Shown piece by piece: positions 24,591-32,800 of a stretch of DNA of 64,000 nt (position 1 is the first letter of the stretch; each line of letters starts with the position of its first letter). Made by a program: the position numbers and the translations under genes. The notes beneath the pieces are model-generated. The model did not search any database and was not told the DNA's origin. It worked only from the letters and a program-made list of their open reading frames with translations. Source of the stretch: JANPJV01 sp031425695 (GTDB lineage: Bacteria > Pseudomonadota > Gammaproteobacteria > Xanthomonadales > SZUA-5); contig JANPJV010000021.1 in assembly GCA_031425695.1 (NCBI GenBank), positions 34,987 through 98,986 on the forward strand, given 5' to 3'.

Positions 24591-26429
24591 ATGCCCATCC
24601 GCGTCCTCTCCGACCACCTCATCAATCAGATCGCCGCGGGCGAGGTGATCGAGCGGCCGGCGTCGGTGGTCAAGGAACTGCTCGAGAACGCGCTGGACGC
24701 AGGTGCGAGCGTCATCGAGCTGGATATCGAGGCGGGTGGGGCGAAGTTGATCCGGGTCGTGGACAACGGCGGGGGGATGTTGCCGGACGAGTTGACGGTT
24801 GCGTTGCAGCGGCATGCGACGAGCAAGATTTCGAACCTGGAAGACCTGGAAGGCGTGCTTTCCCTGGGCTTTCGCGGTGAGGCGCTGCCGAGCATCGCTT
24901 CGGTTTCGAGATTGAGTCTCTCCTCGCGGCGCGCGGCCGCGGAGCACGGGTTCAAAGTCGATGTGGCCGGCGGCCAGTGCTCGCCGCCGAAGGCGCAGGC
25001 GATGCGGCCGGGGACGCGGGTCGAGGCGTGGGACCTCTTCTATAATGTGCCGGCGCGCCGCAAGTTCTTGCGCGCTGAGAAGACCGAGTTTGGACACATC
25101 GAAGACTGCGTGCGCGCCCTGGCGCTCGCGCGCACCGATGTGGAATTCCGCCTGAGCCACAACGGCAAGGCGCAGTTGCCGTTGCGGCCGGCGCTGGACG
25201 CGGCGGCAATGCGCGTCCGATTGCGCGCTGTGATCGGGCCCGACTTCGCAGAGCGGGCACTGACACTCGAGCACGAAGGTGCCGGCTTGCGCCTGCATGG
25301 TTGGGTCGGCCTGCCGACCGATGCGCGTTCGCAGGCGGACCAGCAATATTTCTACGTCAACGGTCGGCTCGTGCGCGACCGCCTGGTCGCCCATGCGGTG
25401 CGCCAGGCATATAGCGACGTCCTCTTCCACGGCCGCCACCCGGCCTTCGTGCTGTACCTCACGATCGACCCGACGCGGGTCGACGTGAACGTGCATCCGG
25501 CCAAGCACGAGGTGCGCTTCCGCGACGGGCGGACCGTGCATGACATGATCTACCGCACGCTGCACGAGGCGCTTGGCGCAACGCGGGCGGGGACGGGTGT
25601 CGGCGCCGCGGCGGCGGGATCGATTCTGTCGGACGCGCCGGGTGTAGCCCATGGATTCAGTGCGCCGGCTTACGGGAACGGATCGAACGCCACGGCTGCG
25701 ACCTACGCGGGGCCCGCGAGTCAGTTGTCGATGCCTTACACGCGCATAGCCGAAGGCTCCATGGATGCGCTGCGCGCGCTCTACGGCGTGCCGCAGGCGG
25801 CGGTGCAATCGCGTCCGGTCATGGGCGTGGAGGACGAGTCCAACGTTCCCCCGCTGGGCTTTGCACTGGCCCAGCTGCACGGCATTTTCGTGCTCGCCGA
25901 AAACAACGCTGGGCTGGTGGTCGTCGACATGCACGCGGCGCATGAGCGCATCACCTATGAACGTCTCAAGCGCGCGCTCGATGGTGCCGGTGTGCGTGGC
26001 CAGAGCTTGCTGGTCCCGATCCAGGTCGCTGTCTCGCAACGCGAAGCGGACCTGGCCGAGAACGCATCCGAACAGTTCGAAGCGCTCGGCTTCGAGATCA
26101 TTCGCTCGGGGCTCGAGTGCTTGAGCGTACGGCGCGTGCCGACCGCGCTCATCGATCTCGACCTCGAGGCGCTGGTGCGTGATGTGCTCGCTGACCTGCG
26201 CGAACATGGTACCTCGACGCGCGTCGAGGAGACCCGCAACGAGCTGTTGTCGACGCTCGCCTGCCATGCATCAGTGCGCGCCAACCGCCGCCTCAGCGTT
26301 CCAGAAATGAATGCGTTGCTGCGTGACATGGAAGCGACCGAGCGCAGCGGCCAATGCAACCACGGGCGGCCGACCTGGGTGCAGCTCGACAAGGCCGCGC
26401 TCGATCGCCTATTCCTGCGTGGACGCTGA
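24591..26429 (+). CDS. mutL: DNA mismatch repair protein MutL
   Basis: A 612-residue mismatch repair ATPase. The N-terminal GHKL domain has IAAGEVIERPASVVKELLEN, DNGGGM and GFRGEALPSIASVS. The C-terminal dimerisation domain contains DMHAAHERITYE at about 446-457, fitting the DQHA(X)2E(X)4E nicking-endonuclease motif except for Met instead of Gln, plus LACHASVRAN and CNHGRPTW near the end. Such a MutL is expected in species lacking MutH. The gene is on its own: 79 nt from the wxcM-like stop, followed by a REP-like palindrome that starts at its stop codon. It is a housekeeping gene within an accessory region. Confidence 0.96.
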   Translation: MPIRVLSDHLINQIAAGEVIERPASVVKELLENALDAGASVIELDIEAGGAKLIRVVDNGGGMLPDELTVALQRHATSKISNLEDLEGVLSLGFRGEALPSIASVSRLSLSSRRAAAEHGFKVDVAGGQCSPPKAQAMRPGTRVEAWDLFYNVPARRKFLRAEKTEFGHIEDCVRALALARTDVEFRLSHNGKAQLPLRPALDAAAMRVRLRAVIGPDFAERALTLEHEGAGLRLHGWVGLPTDARSQADQQYFYVNGRLVRDRLVAHAVRQAYSDVLFHGRHPAFVLYLTIDPTRVDVNVHPAKHEVRFRDGRTVHDMIYRTLHEALGATRAGTGVGAAAAGSILSDAPGVAHGFSAPAYGNGSNATAATYAGPASQLSMPYTRIAEGSMDALRALYGVPQAAVQSRPVMGVEDESNVPPLGFALAQLHGIFVLAENNAGLVVVDMHAAHERITYERLKRALDGAGVRGQSLLVPIQVAVSQREADLAENASEQFEALGFEIIRSGLECLSVRRVPTALIDLDLEALVRDVLADLREHGTSTRVEETRNELLSTLACHASVRANRRLSVPEMNALLRDMEATERSGQCNHGRPTWVQLDKAALDRLFLRGR

Positions 26430-26523
26430 TTTGGAGTGCGGCGCCCTGCGCCGCTTTGGGTGCTTTTCACCCACAGGCCAAGGCAAAGCCATCCAAAGCG
26501 GCGCGGAGCGCCGTACTCCAAAT
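26429..26523. repeat. REP-like imperfect palindrome
   Basis: Two 31-nt arms, 26429-26459 and 26493-26523, pair at 28 of 31 positions when one is reverse-complemented (both outer ends read ATTTGGAGT). A small internal hairpin (GGGTG/CACCC at 26458-26472) lies between them. The left arm begins on the last base of the mutL stop codon, and the right arm ends in an ATG (26522) that is a possible but less likely start for the next gene. No other copy was noticed in the window. It may act as a transcript stabiliser or attenuator between mutL and the glycosyltransferase. Confidence 0.85.
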
Positions 26524-26590
26524 GGATCGTCGCCCGCATGAGCTGCGAACCGGAATCGAACTGTGGTCACTCAAGCAACCAAAGGCCGTA

Positions 26591-27787
26591 GTGAACACCT
26601 CAAGCCCGCGCGTCTTCGTCATCAACCAATGGCTGCCGCCAGACTTCGCGCCGACCGCGGTATTGGCGGGCGAAATCATCGAGCTCCTGCGCGCCGCCGG
26701 CATACCGCTGGTGCTGATCTCCCGCGAGCGTGCGGGCGCGGCGGCGGACGCCATTCCGGGAATCGAACGTCACGTCGTCGATCGGCTTGCCTCGGGCCCG
26801 ACCGGCATCCTCGCCAAGCTGTTGGCGTGGCCGACGTTCGCACGCCGCGCGCTCGCGGTTCTCGCCCGCGAACTTCGCGCTGGCGACACCTTGCTGGTGA
26901 CCAGTGATCCGCCGCTCTTCTATGTGCTCACAGTCCTGCTCGCCAAGCGCCGCGGGGCGCGCGTGGTCCACTGGAGCCAGGATGTGTACCCCGACATCGT
27001 CGAGCAGCATGCGTCTGCAACCTGGCTCGCGTACCTATTGCTGTTGCCACTGCGCCGGCTGCGCAACCTGGCGCTGAAAAGGGTCGATACCGCGGTTGCG
27101 ATCAGCGCTGGCATGGCTGCTCGCCTGGGCAGAGCTGGCGCGAACGTCACCGAAATTCCGAATTGGGCGCGCGACGACCGTCTCCATGCACGCGCGCAAG
27201 GTGAGTCGTCCCTGCGTCGCGCGCACTTTGCGGACAGTGATTTCGTGTTGGCCTATTCGGGCAATCTCGGGCGCGTGCATGAGTTCGAGACGCTTACCAC
27301 CGCCGCGTTCTTGCTCGAGCACGAAAAGCACATTCGCTTCCTGATCGTGGGAGGTGGACCCCGACTGGCCGAGCTGAAAGCCCGGGTCGCAACAAATCCA
27401 CCAGCGCAGTTCGTTTTCCTGGGCCCGCAACCCGAAAGCGCGCTCGAAGACAGCCTGGCCGCCGGGGACGCGCACCTGGTCAGCCTGCAGATGCAGTTTG
27501 AAGGCCTGGTGCTGCCGAGCAAGCTCTACAGCATTGCGGCGGTTGGCCGGGCGATGGTTTTCTGCGGGGATGAAAAAGGCGAGGTCGCGCGGTTGCTGGC
27601 AGAGCACGACTGCGGGCTCAGTGCGGAGCCCGGTGACGCGATCAAGCTGGCCCACCTGATTCGCTCACTGGCATCCGACCGCGAGCGTTGCGCGCAGATG
27701 GGTAGCAACGCGCGGGCAATGCTCGACCAGCATTTCTCGCGGGAGGCGGCGCTGGCGAAATGGAAGGACGTTTTGCGGCTGGCGTAA
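26591..27787 (+). CDS. glycosyltransferase, GT4 family (WbuB-like)
   Basis: A 398-residue GT-B enzyme. It opens VFVINQWLPPDFAPTAVLAGEI; VVHWSQDVYPDIVEQ in the N-terminal domain is typical of WbuB/WcaI-type fucosaminyl- or fucosyltransferases. The C-terminal domain has FVLAYSGNLGRVHEF, FLIVGGGPRLAEL and GLVLPSKLYSIAAVGRAMVF, the donor-site region. I chose GTG 26591; ATG 26522 inside the preceding palindrome and an opening to 26354 in mutL are alternatives. It ends 22 nt from the convergent UbiA-like gene. Its likely donor is one of the deoxy sugars made by other operons here. Confidence 0.82.
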   Translation: MNTSSPRVFVINQWLPPDFAPTAVLAGEIIELLRAAGIPLVLISRERAGAAADAIPGIERHVVDRLASGPTGILAKLLAWPTFARRALAVLARELRAGDTLLVTSDPPLFYVLTVLLAKRRGARVVHWSQDVYPDIVEQHASATWLAYLLLLPLRRLRNLALKRVDTAVAISAGMAARLGRAGANVTEIPNWARDDRLHARAQGESSLRRAHFADSDFVLAYSGNLGRVHEFETLTTAAFLLEHEKHIRFLIVGGGPRLAELKARVATNPPAQFVFLGPQPESALEDSLAAGDAHLVSLQMQFEGLVLPSKLYSIAAVGRAMVFCGDEKGEVARLLAEHDCGLSAEPGDAIKLAHLIRSLASDRERCAQMGSNARAMLDQHFSREAALAKWKDVLRLA

Positions 27788-27809
27788 GCCAAGTTGCCGA
27801 CATGCGCGC

Positions 27810-28853
27810 TCAACGCATGCGGCCACGCAGGTCGTGCCAGGTCTGGCGCAGGCCGTTGCGAAAGGCCAACAGGTGCAGCAGCGCCAGCGGCCAGCATTCC
27901 GGGGCTGCAGTGACCAGCACTGCGAGCATCAGCAGTGGCAGCCAGTCGGCGTAGAAATTGTCCGCGTACACAAACAGCACTTCGCGCAGCGTCGCCGGCG
28001 ATGGCAGCCCAAGGATGCGCTGGCGCAGGGTGGCCAGGACGGCGTGCACGGCGAAAGCGGGCAGCAGCCACGGCAAGGCGCTCGCCGCGGCTACCGCGAA
28101 GGCCAGAAAAGCCAGCGCTTCCAGGGGTACGAAGACGCGCACCAGCAGGGCGCTCAGGGCCGCCGGGCCCAGGCTGACCGCGAGCGTACGATTGCCCCCG
28201 GCTACGTCGTTGGCGTGATCGAGCAGTTGATGCAGCACGATGTTGCGCAGGCCGAGCGCCAGCTGCCAGGCGAATGCCGTCGCCAGCAAGGCGTCGAAGC
28301 CAGCGCGCCGTTCCGGGGGCAGCGGATCGGCCATGGCCGCGAAGGTCACCATCGCCAGCAGCGCGGGGAGGGCGTGCGCGTACAGCGCATCGACCACCAG
28401 CCCAAGCCAGCCGCGCTCCTTCAGCCGGAATGGTGGCACGCAATACAGCACGAACAAAGCCATCTCGGCCGCCAACAGGAGCGCCGTCGTCGGCGTAACC
28501 GGGAGCACTGTCCAGGGCAGCAAGGCCAGTGCCAGGAAGCCGGCCAGGATCAGCGCGCGCTGCGGATAGCTCATCCCGGCTACCGCATTGTCCTTGCCGA
28601 CTGCCAGATCCTGGCGCATGTCGCCGAGGTCATTGAGGAAATAGGCCACCCCGGCAATCCCGGCGATCGTGGCCAGTGACGCCAGCATGCCGACCAAAGC
28701 GATCGCCGGCGTCACCTCGACGACGCTGATGGTGAGATAGGTGAAGGCGACGAGCAGCGGCGCCTTGTAGTTCCACGGGTTGCGCAAGCGCATCCGGCGC
28801 ACGACCAACGTGGTGAAAGCCCGCCACTGGAGCAGCGTGGCCGCCGCGCTCAA
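27810..28853 (-). CDS. UbiA-superfamily prenyltransferase
   Basis: A 347-residue membrane protein with about eight to nine helices. It carries both aspartate-rich motifs of UbiA prenyltransferases: YFLNDLGDMRQDLAVGKDN (N-D-x-x-D-x-x-x-D) and LLDHANDVAGGNRTLAV (D-x-x-x-D), with VPPFRLKERGWLG between them. Such enzymes transfer a prenyl chain from its diphosphate to an aromatic ring, sugar phosphate or other acceptor. I chose TTG 28853, overlapping the methyltransferase stop (TTGA); longer versions have no family similarity. A polyprenyl diphosphate synthase gene lies 4 kb away and could supply the donor. Acceptor unknown. Confidence 0.82.
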   Translation of the reverse strand: MSAAATLLQWRAFTTLVVRRMRLRNPWNYKAPLLVAFTYLTISVVEVTPAIALVGMLASLATIAGIAGVAYFLNDLGDMRQDLAVGKDNAVAGMSYPQRALILAGFLALALLPWTVLPVTPTTALLLAAEMALFVLYCVPPFRLKERGWLGLVVDALYAHALPALLAMVTFAAMADPLPPERRAGFDALLATAFAWQLALGLRNIVLHQLLDHANDVAGGNRTLAVSLGPAALSALLVRVFVPLEALAFLAFAVAAASALPWLLPAFAVHAVLATLRQRILGLPSPATLREVLFVYADNFYADWLPLLMLAVLVTAAPECWPLALLHLLAFRNGLRQTWHDLRGRMR

Positions 28854-29767
28854 AGATCTTCCGGCCGGGTCTGCAGCACGCTCAGGTGGTAAAGGTTCTG
28901 CAGGAAATAGCGGCTGTTGCCGGCCTGGATGCCGTGCACCGGCTTGCTGCATTTCACCTCGAAGAAATCCACAGGAAATATGTAGTCCTTCCAGTTTTCG
29001 ATGCGGCCGATCCCGGTCAGCTCCTGGAAGTCGTTCGAGATGGTGAGGTTCTCGAAATCCTGCAAAGGCAGGTCGATGGTCTTGAGGAATTGCAGGATGT
29101 AGCCTTGGCGGCGCACGCACTGCAGGAAATGGCCAAGCTCCGGGATGTTGTAGTGATAGGCGGCATTGATCTTGGCGATCTCGGCGTCGATCTTGGGCGC
29201 GTGGGCGGCAATCGCCGGGACCTTGCGGAACAGGTCCTTGATGTAGAGCGTGCCGCCGGGCTTGAGCACGGCCCAGGCGGCGGCCAGCGTGCGCTCGATG
29301 TCGTCGGAATGGCCGAAGGATTCAAGAAAGTAGACGACGTCGAAACGCTCGGCGGGGAACTCAGCTGCGAGGTCCTGGTAGCTGGCGCGGCGGACGGAGA
29401 CGCGGCTGCCGAGGCCGGCCGCATCAATGCGCTGCTGCGCCTGCTGCGCTTGCACCGCCGAAACCGTCACCGCATCGACGCTGACGTCGGCGTGGCGGCT
29501 GAAGTACAGCGCCGGGCCGCACACGCCGCAACCGGCGTCGAGAACGTGCTGGCCCGACTCGAAGCCGATGCTCGCGATCTGATAGTCGAGCAGGATACTG
29601 ACATCGCGCGTGCGGAACGCCTGGATGACCTCGCCGTACACGCGCAGGAAGGCGTCGTTGGTACGGTCGTAGAAGGCTCCGACCTGGGCAGGGGTGCTCG
29701 GCCCCGGCAGCTCGGCTGGAATTGAGGACGCTGGCGTTGGCGTCATCACGGCGTGGACAGACGGCAT
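28850..29767 (-). CDS. SAM-dependent methyltransferase (sterol/prenyl C-methyltransferase-like)
   Basis: A 305-residue methyltransferase with GQHVLDAGCGVCGPALYFS (motif I), VDAVTVSAVQAQQAQQRI (the T-V-S-x-x-Q signature seen in sterol, tocopherol and geranyl-diphosphate C-methyltransferases), FDVVYFLESFGHSDD, and LKPGGTLYIKDL. It is translated together with the UbiA-like gene by a four-base overlap, which suggests methylation of the prenylated product or its acceptor. I chose ATG 29767; TTG 29806 and ATG 29746 are alternatives. A repeat element lies just upstream. Confidence 0.78.
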   Translation of the reverse strand: MPSVHAVMTPTPASSIPAELPGPSTPAQVGAFYDRTNDAFLRVYGEVIQAFRTRDVSILLDYQIASIGFESGQHVLDAGCGVCGPALYFSRHADVSVDAVTVSAVQAQQAQQRIDAAGLGSRVSVRRASYQDLAAEFPAERFDVVYFLESFGHSDDIERTLAAAWAVLKPGGTLYIKDLFRKVPAIAAHAPKIDAEIAKINAAYHYNIPELGHFLQCVRRQGYILQFLKTIDLPLQDFENLTISNDFQELTGIGRIENWKDYIFPVDFFEVKCSKPVHGIQAGNSRYFLQNLYHLSVLQTRPEDL

Positions 29768-29811
29768 CGACGCAGTGTCTCGGGACAGGAATTTAAACCA
29801 GCGCAAGCGTC

Positions 29812-30020
29812 AGGAACCTCTTGAAACCGTAGCGAGCGGTTCGAGTGCAAGGCGCACGGAGCGCAGGAACCGCAGTGTACAAGGAGTATGTGAGGGTGAA
29901 ACGGGCTTTCGCGTGGCATCCCCCACGCGCCGTTGAACGCACGGCAGCTTGCTGCCGGGCCGGGAACCGAGCACCGCGCAACGCAGCAATCGAACCGCGC
30001 AGTAGGTTTCTAGAGGTTCC
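29812..30020. repeat. 209-bp element with about 32-nt imperfect terminal inverted repeats
   Basis: The left end (29812-29844, from AGGAACCTC to GGTTCGA) and the right end (29990-30020, TCGAACCGC to GAGGTTCC) are near-matching inverted repeats with one indel and a few mismatches. The core is non-coding and includes a GC-rich hairpin-like stretch (29915-29960). The right arm covers the last four codons and TAG stop of the minus-strand glycosyltransferase. It looks like a MITE/REP-type non-autonomous intergenic element; no transposase is nearby. Confidence 0.75.
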
Positions 30021-31047
30021 TTTCGTTCTCCACCCAGGCGAGATATTGATCGGTGACCTGCAGGAAGCCCTGGTCCACCAGTTCGTTGACGCCCTTCAAG
30101 CGCTGCGCAGCAGGCGAGCGCAGATCAAGTTCAGGCGTGTCGGCGAGTGCCCGTTGATAGCGCTGATATTCCCACGATCCGTCCGCGTACACACCGCTGC
30201 GCACGGCGGCGTCGACCTTGACACGAAACTCGGGCACGAACTTGTAGTGATACAGCACGCCGCTGATGTCGGCGACCGCGGCATGGTCTACAAAATGCTG
30301 GTGCACCAGCCGGGTTCGCCCGTCCGTCAGCAGCAACGGGTGCTTGCTCAGGTAGACCTCCGTCAGGTTGAAGGCGGTCGCGCGAATGCCACCGACTTGG
30401 CGGGGTATCGCGCTGTTGGCGAGCGTATTGTGCGCGACCCAGCGCTCGCCGCCATGGCCGTCCGCCTCGAAATAGCCGCGCTTGCGCACGTGGGAAATAT
30501 CGTAGAGCGGATTGGCCTGTTGCAACGGCAGGCTGGCATCGCCGTGGGCAAGAGGCCGGTCCGGGAACATGTCGAGCTGGTGACAGACCATGGCCGAATA
30601 GCGGTGCTGGCGCAGGTAGCGCAGCAGTGACCCGAGGCCGATACGGTCCGAACAGGGATAGTCGAACAGCTCGTCGATGTCGACCACCAGCACCCAGCGG
30701 TCGCGGCCGCCGAAGCGGCGCAGCAGATAGCGCCGCATCTCCCGGTTATGGCGAAATGACAACCGCGTCTGGAAAACGCTGACCAGCGGGTTCGCCGACG
30801 CTTGCTGGACCGTATCGTCGCTGGACCCGTTGTCCAGTAGCACGATCCCGGCCACGCCGAGGCGCTCGTAGTGGGCAATGAAGGCGCCGATGTGCGCGTG
30901 TGCATCCTTCGCCAGGCAAACCACGATGGCTTGGTCTGGCGCGCACCGGATCCTCCGCGGGCCACTGAGGTGGCGCACGCGAAGCGGCAGCCAAACGCGC
31001 TCTACCCAGAGATGGCGCCAGCTGATATCAAGTGTCACCGTCTGCAT
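30010..31047 (-). CDS. glycosyltransferase family 2-like protein (Glyco_tranf_2_4 type)
   Basis: A 345-residue protein with IVVCLAKDAHAHIGAFIAHYERLG, IVLLDNGSSDDTV and VLVVDIDELFDYP near residue 115. The D-x-D-E element and the C-terminal TRLVHQHFVDH are features of GT2_4/GT92-like transferases often found in capsule and LPS clusters. The start ATG 31047 faces the asparagine-synthetase-like gene across 103 nt, a likely shared promoter region. The stop lies inside an inverted-repeat element. Donor and acceptor unknown. Confidence 0.75.
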   Translation of the reverse strand: MQTVTLDISWRHLWVERVWLPLRVRHLSGPRRIRCAPDQAIVVCLAKDAHAHIGAFIAHYERLGVAGIVLLDNGSSDDTVQQASANPLVSVFQTRLSFRHNREMRRYLLRRFGGRDRWVLVVDIDELFDYPCSDRIGLGSLLRYLRQHRYSAMVCHQLDMFPDRPLAHGDASLPLQQANPLYDISHVRKRGYFEADGHGGERWVAHNTLANSAIPRQVGGIRATAFNLTEVYLSKHPLLLTDGRTRLVHQHFVDHAAVADISGVLYHYKFVPEFRVKVDAAVRSGVYADGSWEYQRYQRALADTPELDLRSPAAQRLKGVNELVDQGFLQVTDQYLAWVENERNL

Positions 31048-31150
31048 CCAGCGGTCGGGGCGAGCTCAGGTACCATTGCCCCAGGCAGGCGGGCGCGGTG
31101 CGCATCCGATACGCCCTGGTTGATCTTGAAACTGCACTGCGGGCGAAGCG

Positions 31151-32800
31151 ATGTCACTTCTATTGGGTATCTTCTCGAAGCACGACAACGTCGATGCGGA
31201 AAAACTGTCGCGGATGCTAGGCGATTTTTCCGGGGAGCGCCGGCGCCAAACGGCGTCCCGCAGCCATGCCCGAGCCCTGTTCATGGCGGCGGCGCCGAGC
31301 GTTCCCGAACGCGTGTTCGCTGAGGACGGGGACGACGCCACGACGCTTGGCCTGATCGGCTCCCTCGGATCGAGCGCTGGCTGCGATACAAACCTCGAAG
31401 GTTTCCTGCGGCGCCTGGATGCAACTAGCTTGCAGCAGGCCGAAGGCAGCTTCGCGGCATTTCGCTACGACGCTGCAACGCATGAGCTGCGAGTCGCCAA
31501 CGATAAGTTCGGTACCCGCGCGTTGTTTGTGGCCGAGACGGCCGACCTGTTTGCATTCTGCAGCGAGTACCAGCCGCTGCTGGAACTGCCGGGCCTGGAC
31601 CGGACGCTCGATCACGACGCGATTGCCGAGTACTACAGTCTAGGGACTACGCTCGGCGACAAGACCTTTTTTCGGCACATCCGGAATCTTCGACCGGGCA
31701 CCATCCTCGAGCTGAGCGCGGCCGGCTGCCGCGCGTCCCGCTACTGGGTGCCGCGCATTGGAATATGTCACGACAACACTCCAGACCGCGCGGCTGCGGA
31801 GCTTGCGGCGACGCTCGGGACGATTGTTCGGGAGCTCATCGACAAGCGGCCGGATCTCACTTGTCTGCTGACGGCCGGCGCCGATTCACGGCTCATCTTG
31901 AGCTGCATGCGCGATGACCAGCTGGCATCGATGCAGTTCCTCACCAGCAAACTGTCAGTGCTCGGAGCCGATGAGGATCGCGACGTCATCGGGGCAACGG
32001 CGCTCGTCCGTGCGCTCGAACTGCGGCATGAGATCCTCGACGTGGCCTGGTCCGAGATCGAGTTCGGGCCCGACTATTTCGACCGCGAACGCCGCCTGCG
32101 CCGCACCGACCTGCTGGGAGGCTGGCATGGGGGCGAGTTCCTGGGCGGATGCTGCGATGCGGTCGCGCCGATCGGGTCCGACCTCGATCGCGCGACTGTG
32201 GATGCGCGGCTGAGCGCGGTTTTCTCCCCGGGTTTCCTGATCAGTCTCGACCACCATCCCTGGGAAACGTACCAAGGCTACCTGCACGGACTTGAAGCCG
32301 AGAATCGAGTTCTCCTTGCCCAGGTCGAGCAGTTAACGCGGGCGTTCTTCTCAAATGTCTACAAAGGTTCGCAAGGTCATTGGCTGCAGCCCTTCCAAAT
32401 CGTCCATCATGGTCACTCGCCGTTCTGGGACAGCCGCTTCCTCGCCGCCATGCTCAAAGTGCCATTTTTGCTGTTACAGGACTACGGGGTCTACAACGCC
32501 ATTTTCCGCGACCATTTCCCGTCCTTGGCCCAAATTCCCTCAAACTCGATGCTGACCCGACGCGCGGATAGCGCATTGCCCCCGATGGCTGCTGGCCAGG
32601 AGCCCAAGACCTTGCTCAAGATGCGGCCGCGTCAGCTGGATGCGCTGGAGCAGATGGGTGCCGCGCCAGCGATTCGCACGCGCGGTGACTACGCCAGCGA
32701 TACGCTCGCGGGATTCATGCGCGATGCCAGCTCCGTAGCCAGCCTCATGTTCGTGGATTTCGAGGCCTGGCGCCTGCGCTATGTCGATGTACCAGGCTAG
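31151..32800 (+). CDS. asparagine synthetase-like protein without glutaminase cysteine
   Basis: A 549-residue homologue of AsnB. The N-terminal Ntn/GATase2-like part begins MSLLLGIFSKHDN, so the catalytic Cys2 needed to hydrolyse glutamine is absent, though NDKFGTRALFVAE of the fold remains. The ATP-pyrophosphatase part has LLTAGADSRLIL near residue 240 in place of SGGxDS. A protein of this kind could form an amide or lactam using a supplied amine, as in beta-lactam synthetase or lasso-peptide cyclase; this is inference. It overlaps the polyprenyl synthase by 20 nt and heads the operon with the ABC exporter and PhyH genes. Confidence 0.8.
   Translation: MSLLLGIFSKHDNVDAEKLSRMLGDFSGERRRQTASRSHARALFMAAAPSVPERVFAEDGDDATTLGLIGSLGSSAGCDTNLEGFLRRLDATSLQQAEGSFAAFRYDAATHELRVANDKFGTRALFVAETADLFAFCSEYQPLLELPGLDRTLDHDAIAEYYSLGTTLGDKTFFRHIRNLRPGTILELSAAGCRASRYWVPRIGICHDNTPDRAAAELAATLGTIVRELIDKRPDLTCLLTAGADSRLILSCMRDDQLASMQFLTSKLSVLGADEDRDVIGATALVRALELRHEILDVAWSEIEFGPDYFDRERRLRRTDLLGGWHGGEFLGGCCDAVAPIGSDLDRATVDARLSAVFSPGFLISLDHHPWETYQGYLHGLEAENRVLLAQVEQLTRAFFSNVYKGSQGHWLQPFQIVHHGHSPFWDSRFLAAMLKVPFLLLQDYGVYNAIFRDHFPSLAQIPSNSMLTRRADSALPPMAAGQEPKTLLKMRPRQLDALEQMGAAPAIRTRGDYASDTLAGFMRDASSVASLMFVDFEAWRLRYVDVPG

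Noticed and set aside
24213..26267. 684-residue minus-strand open frame across mutL
   Set aside because: It is antisense to a clear mutL with all family motifs; its sequence is Arg/His-rich with no domain, as expected from the reverse of a GC-rich gene.
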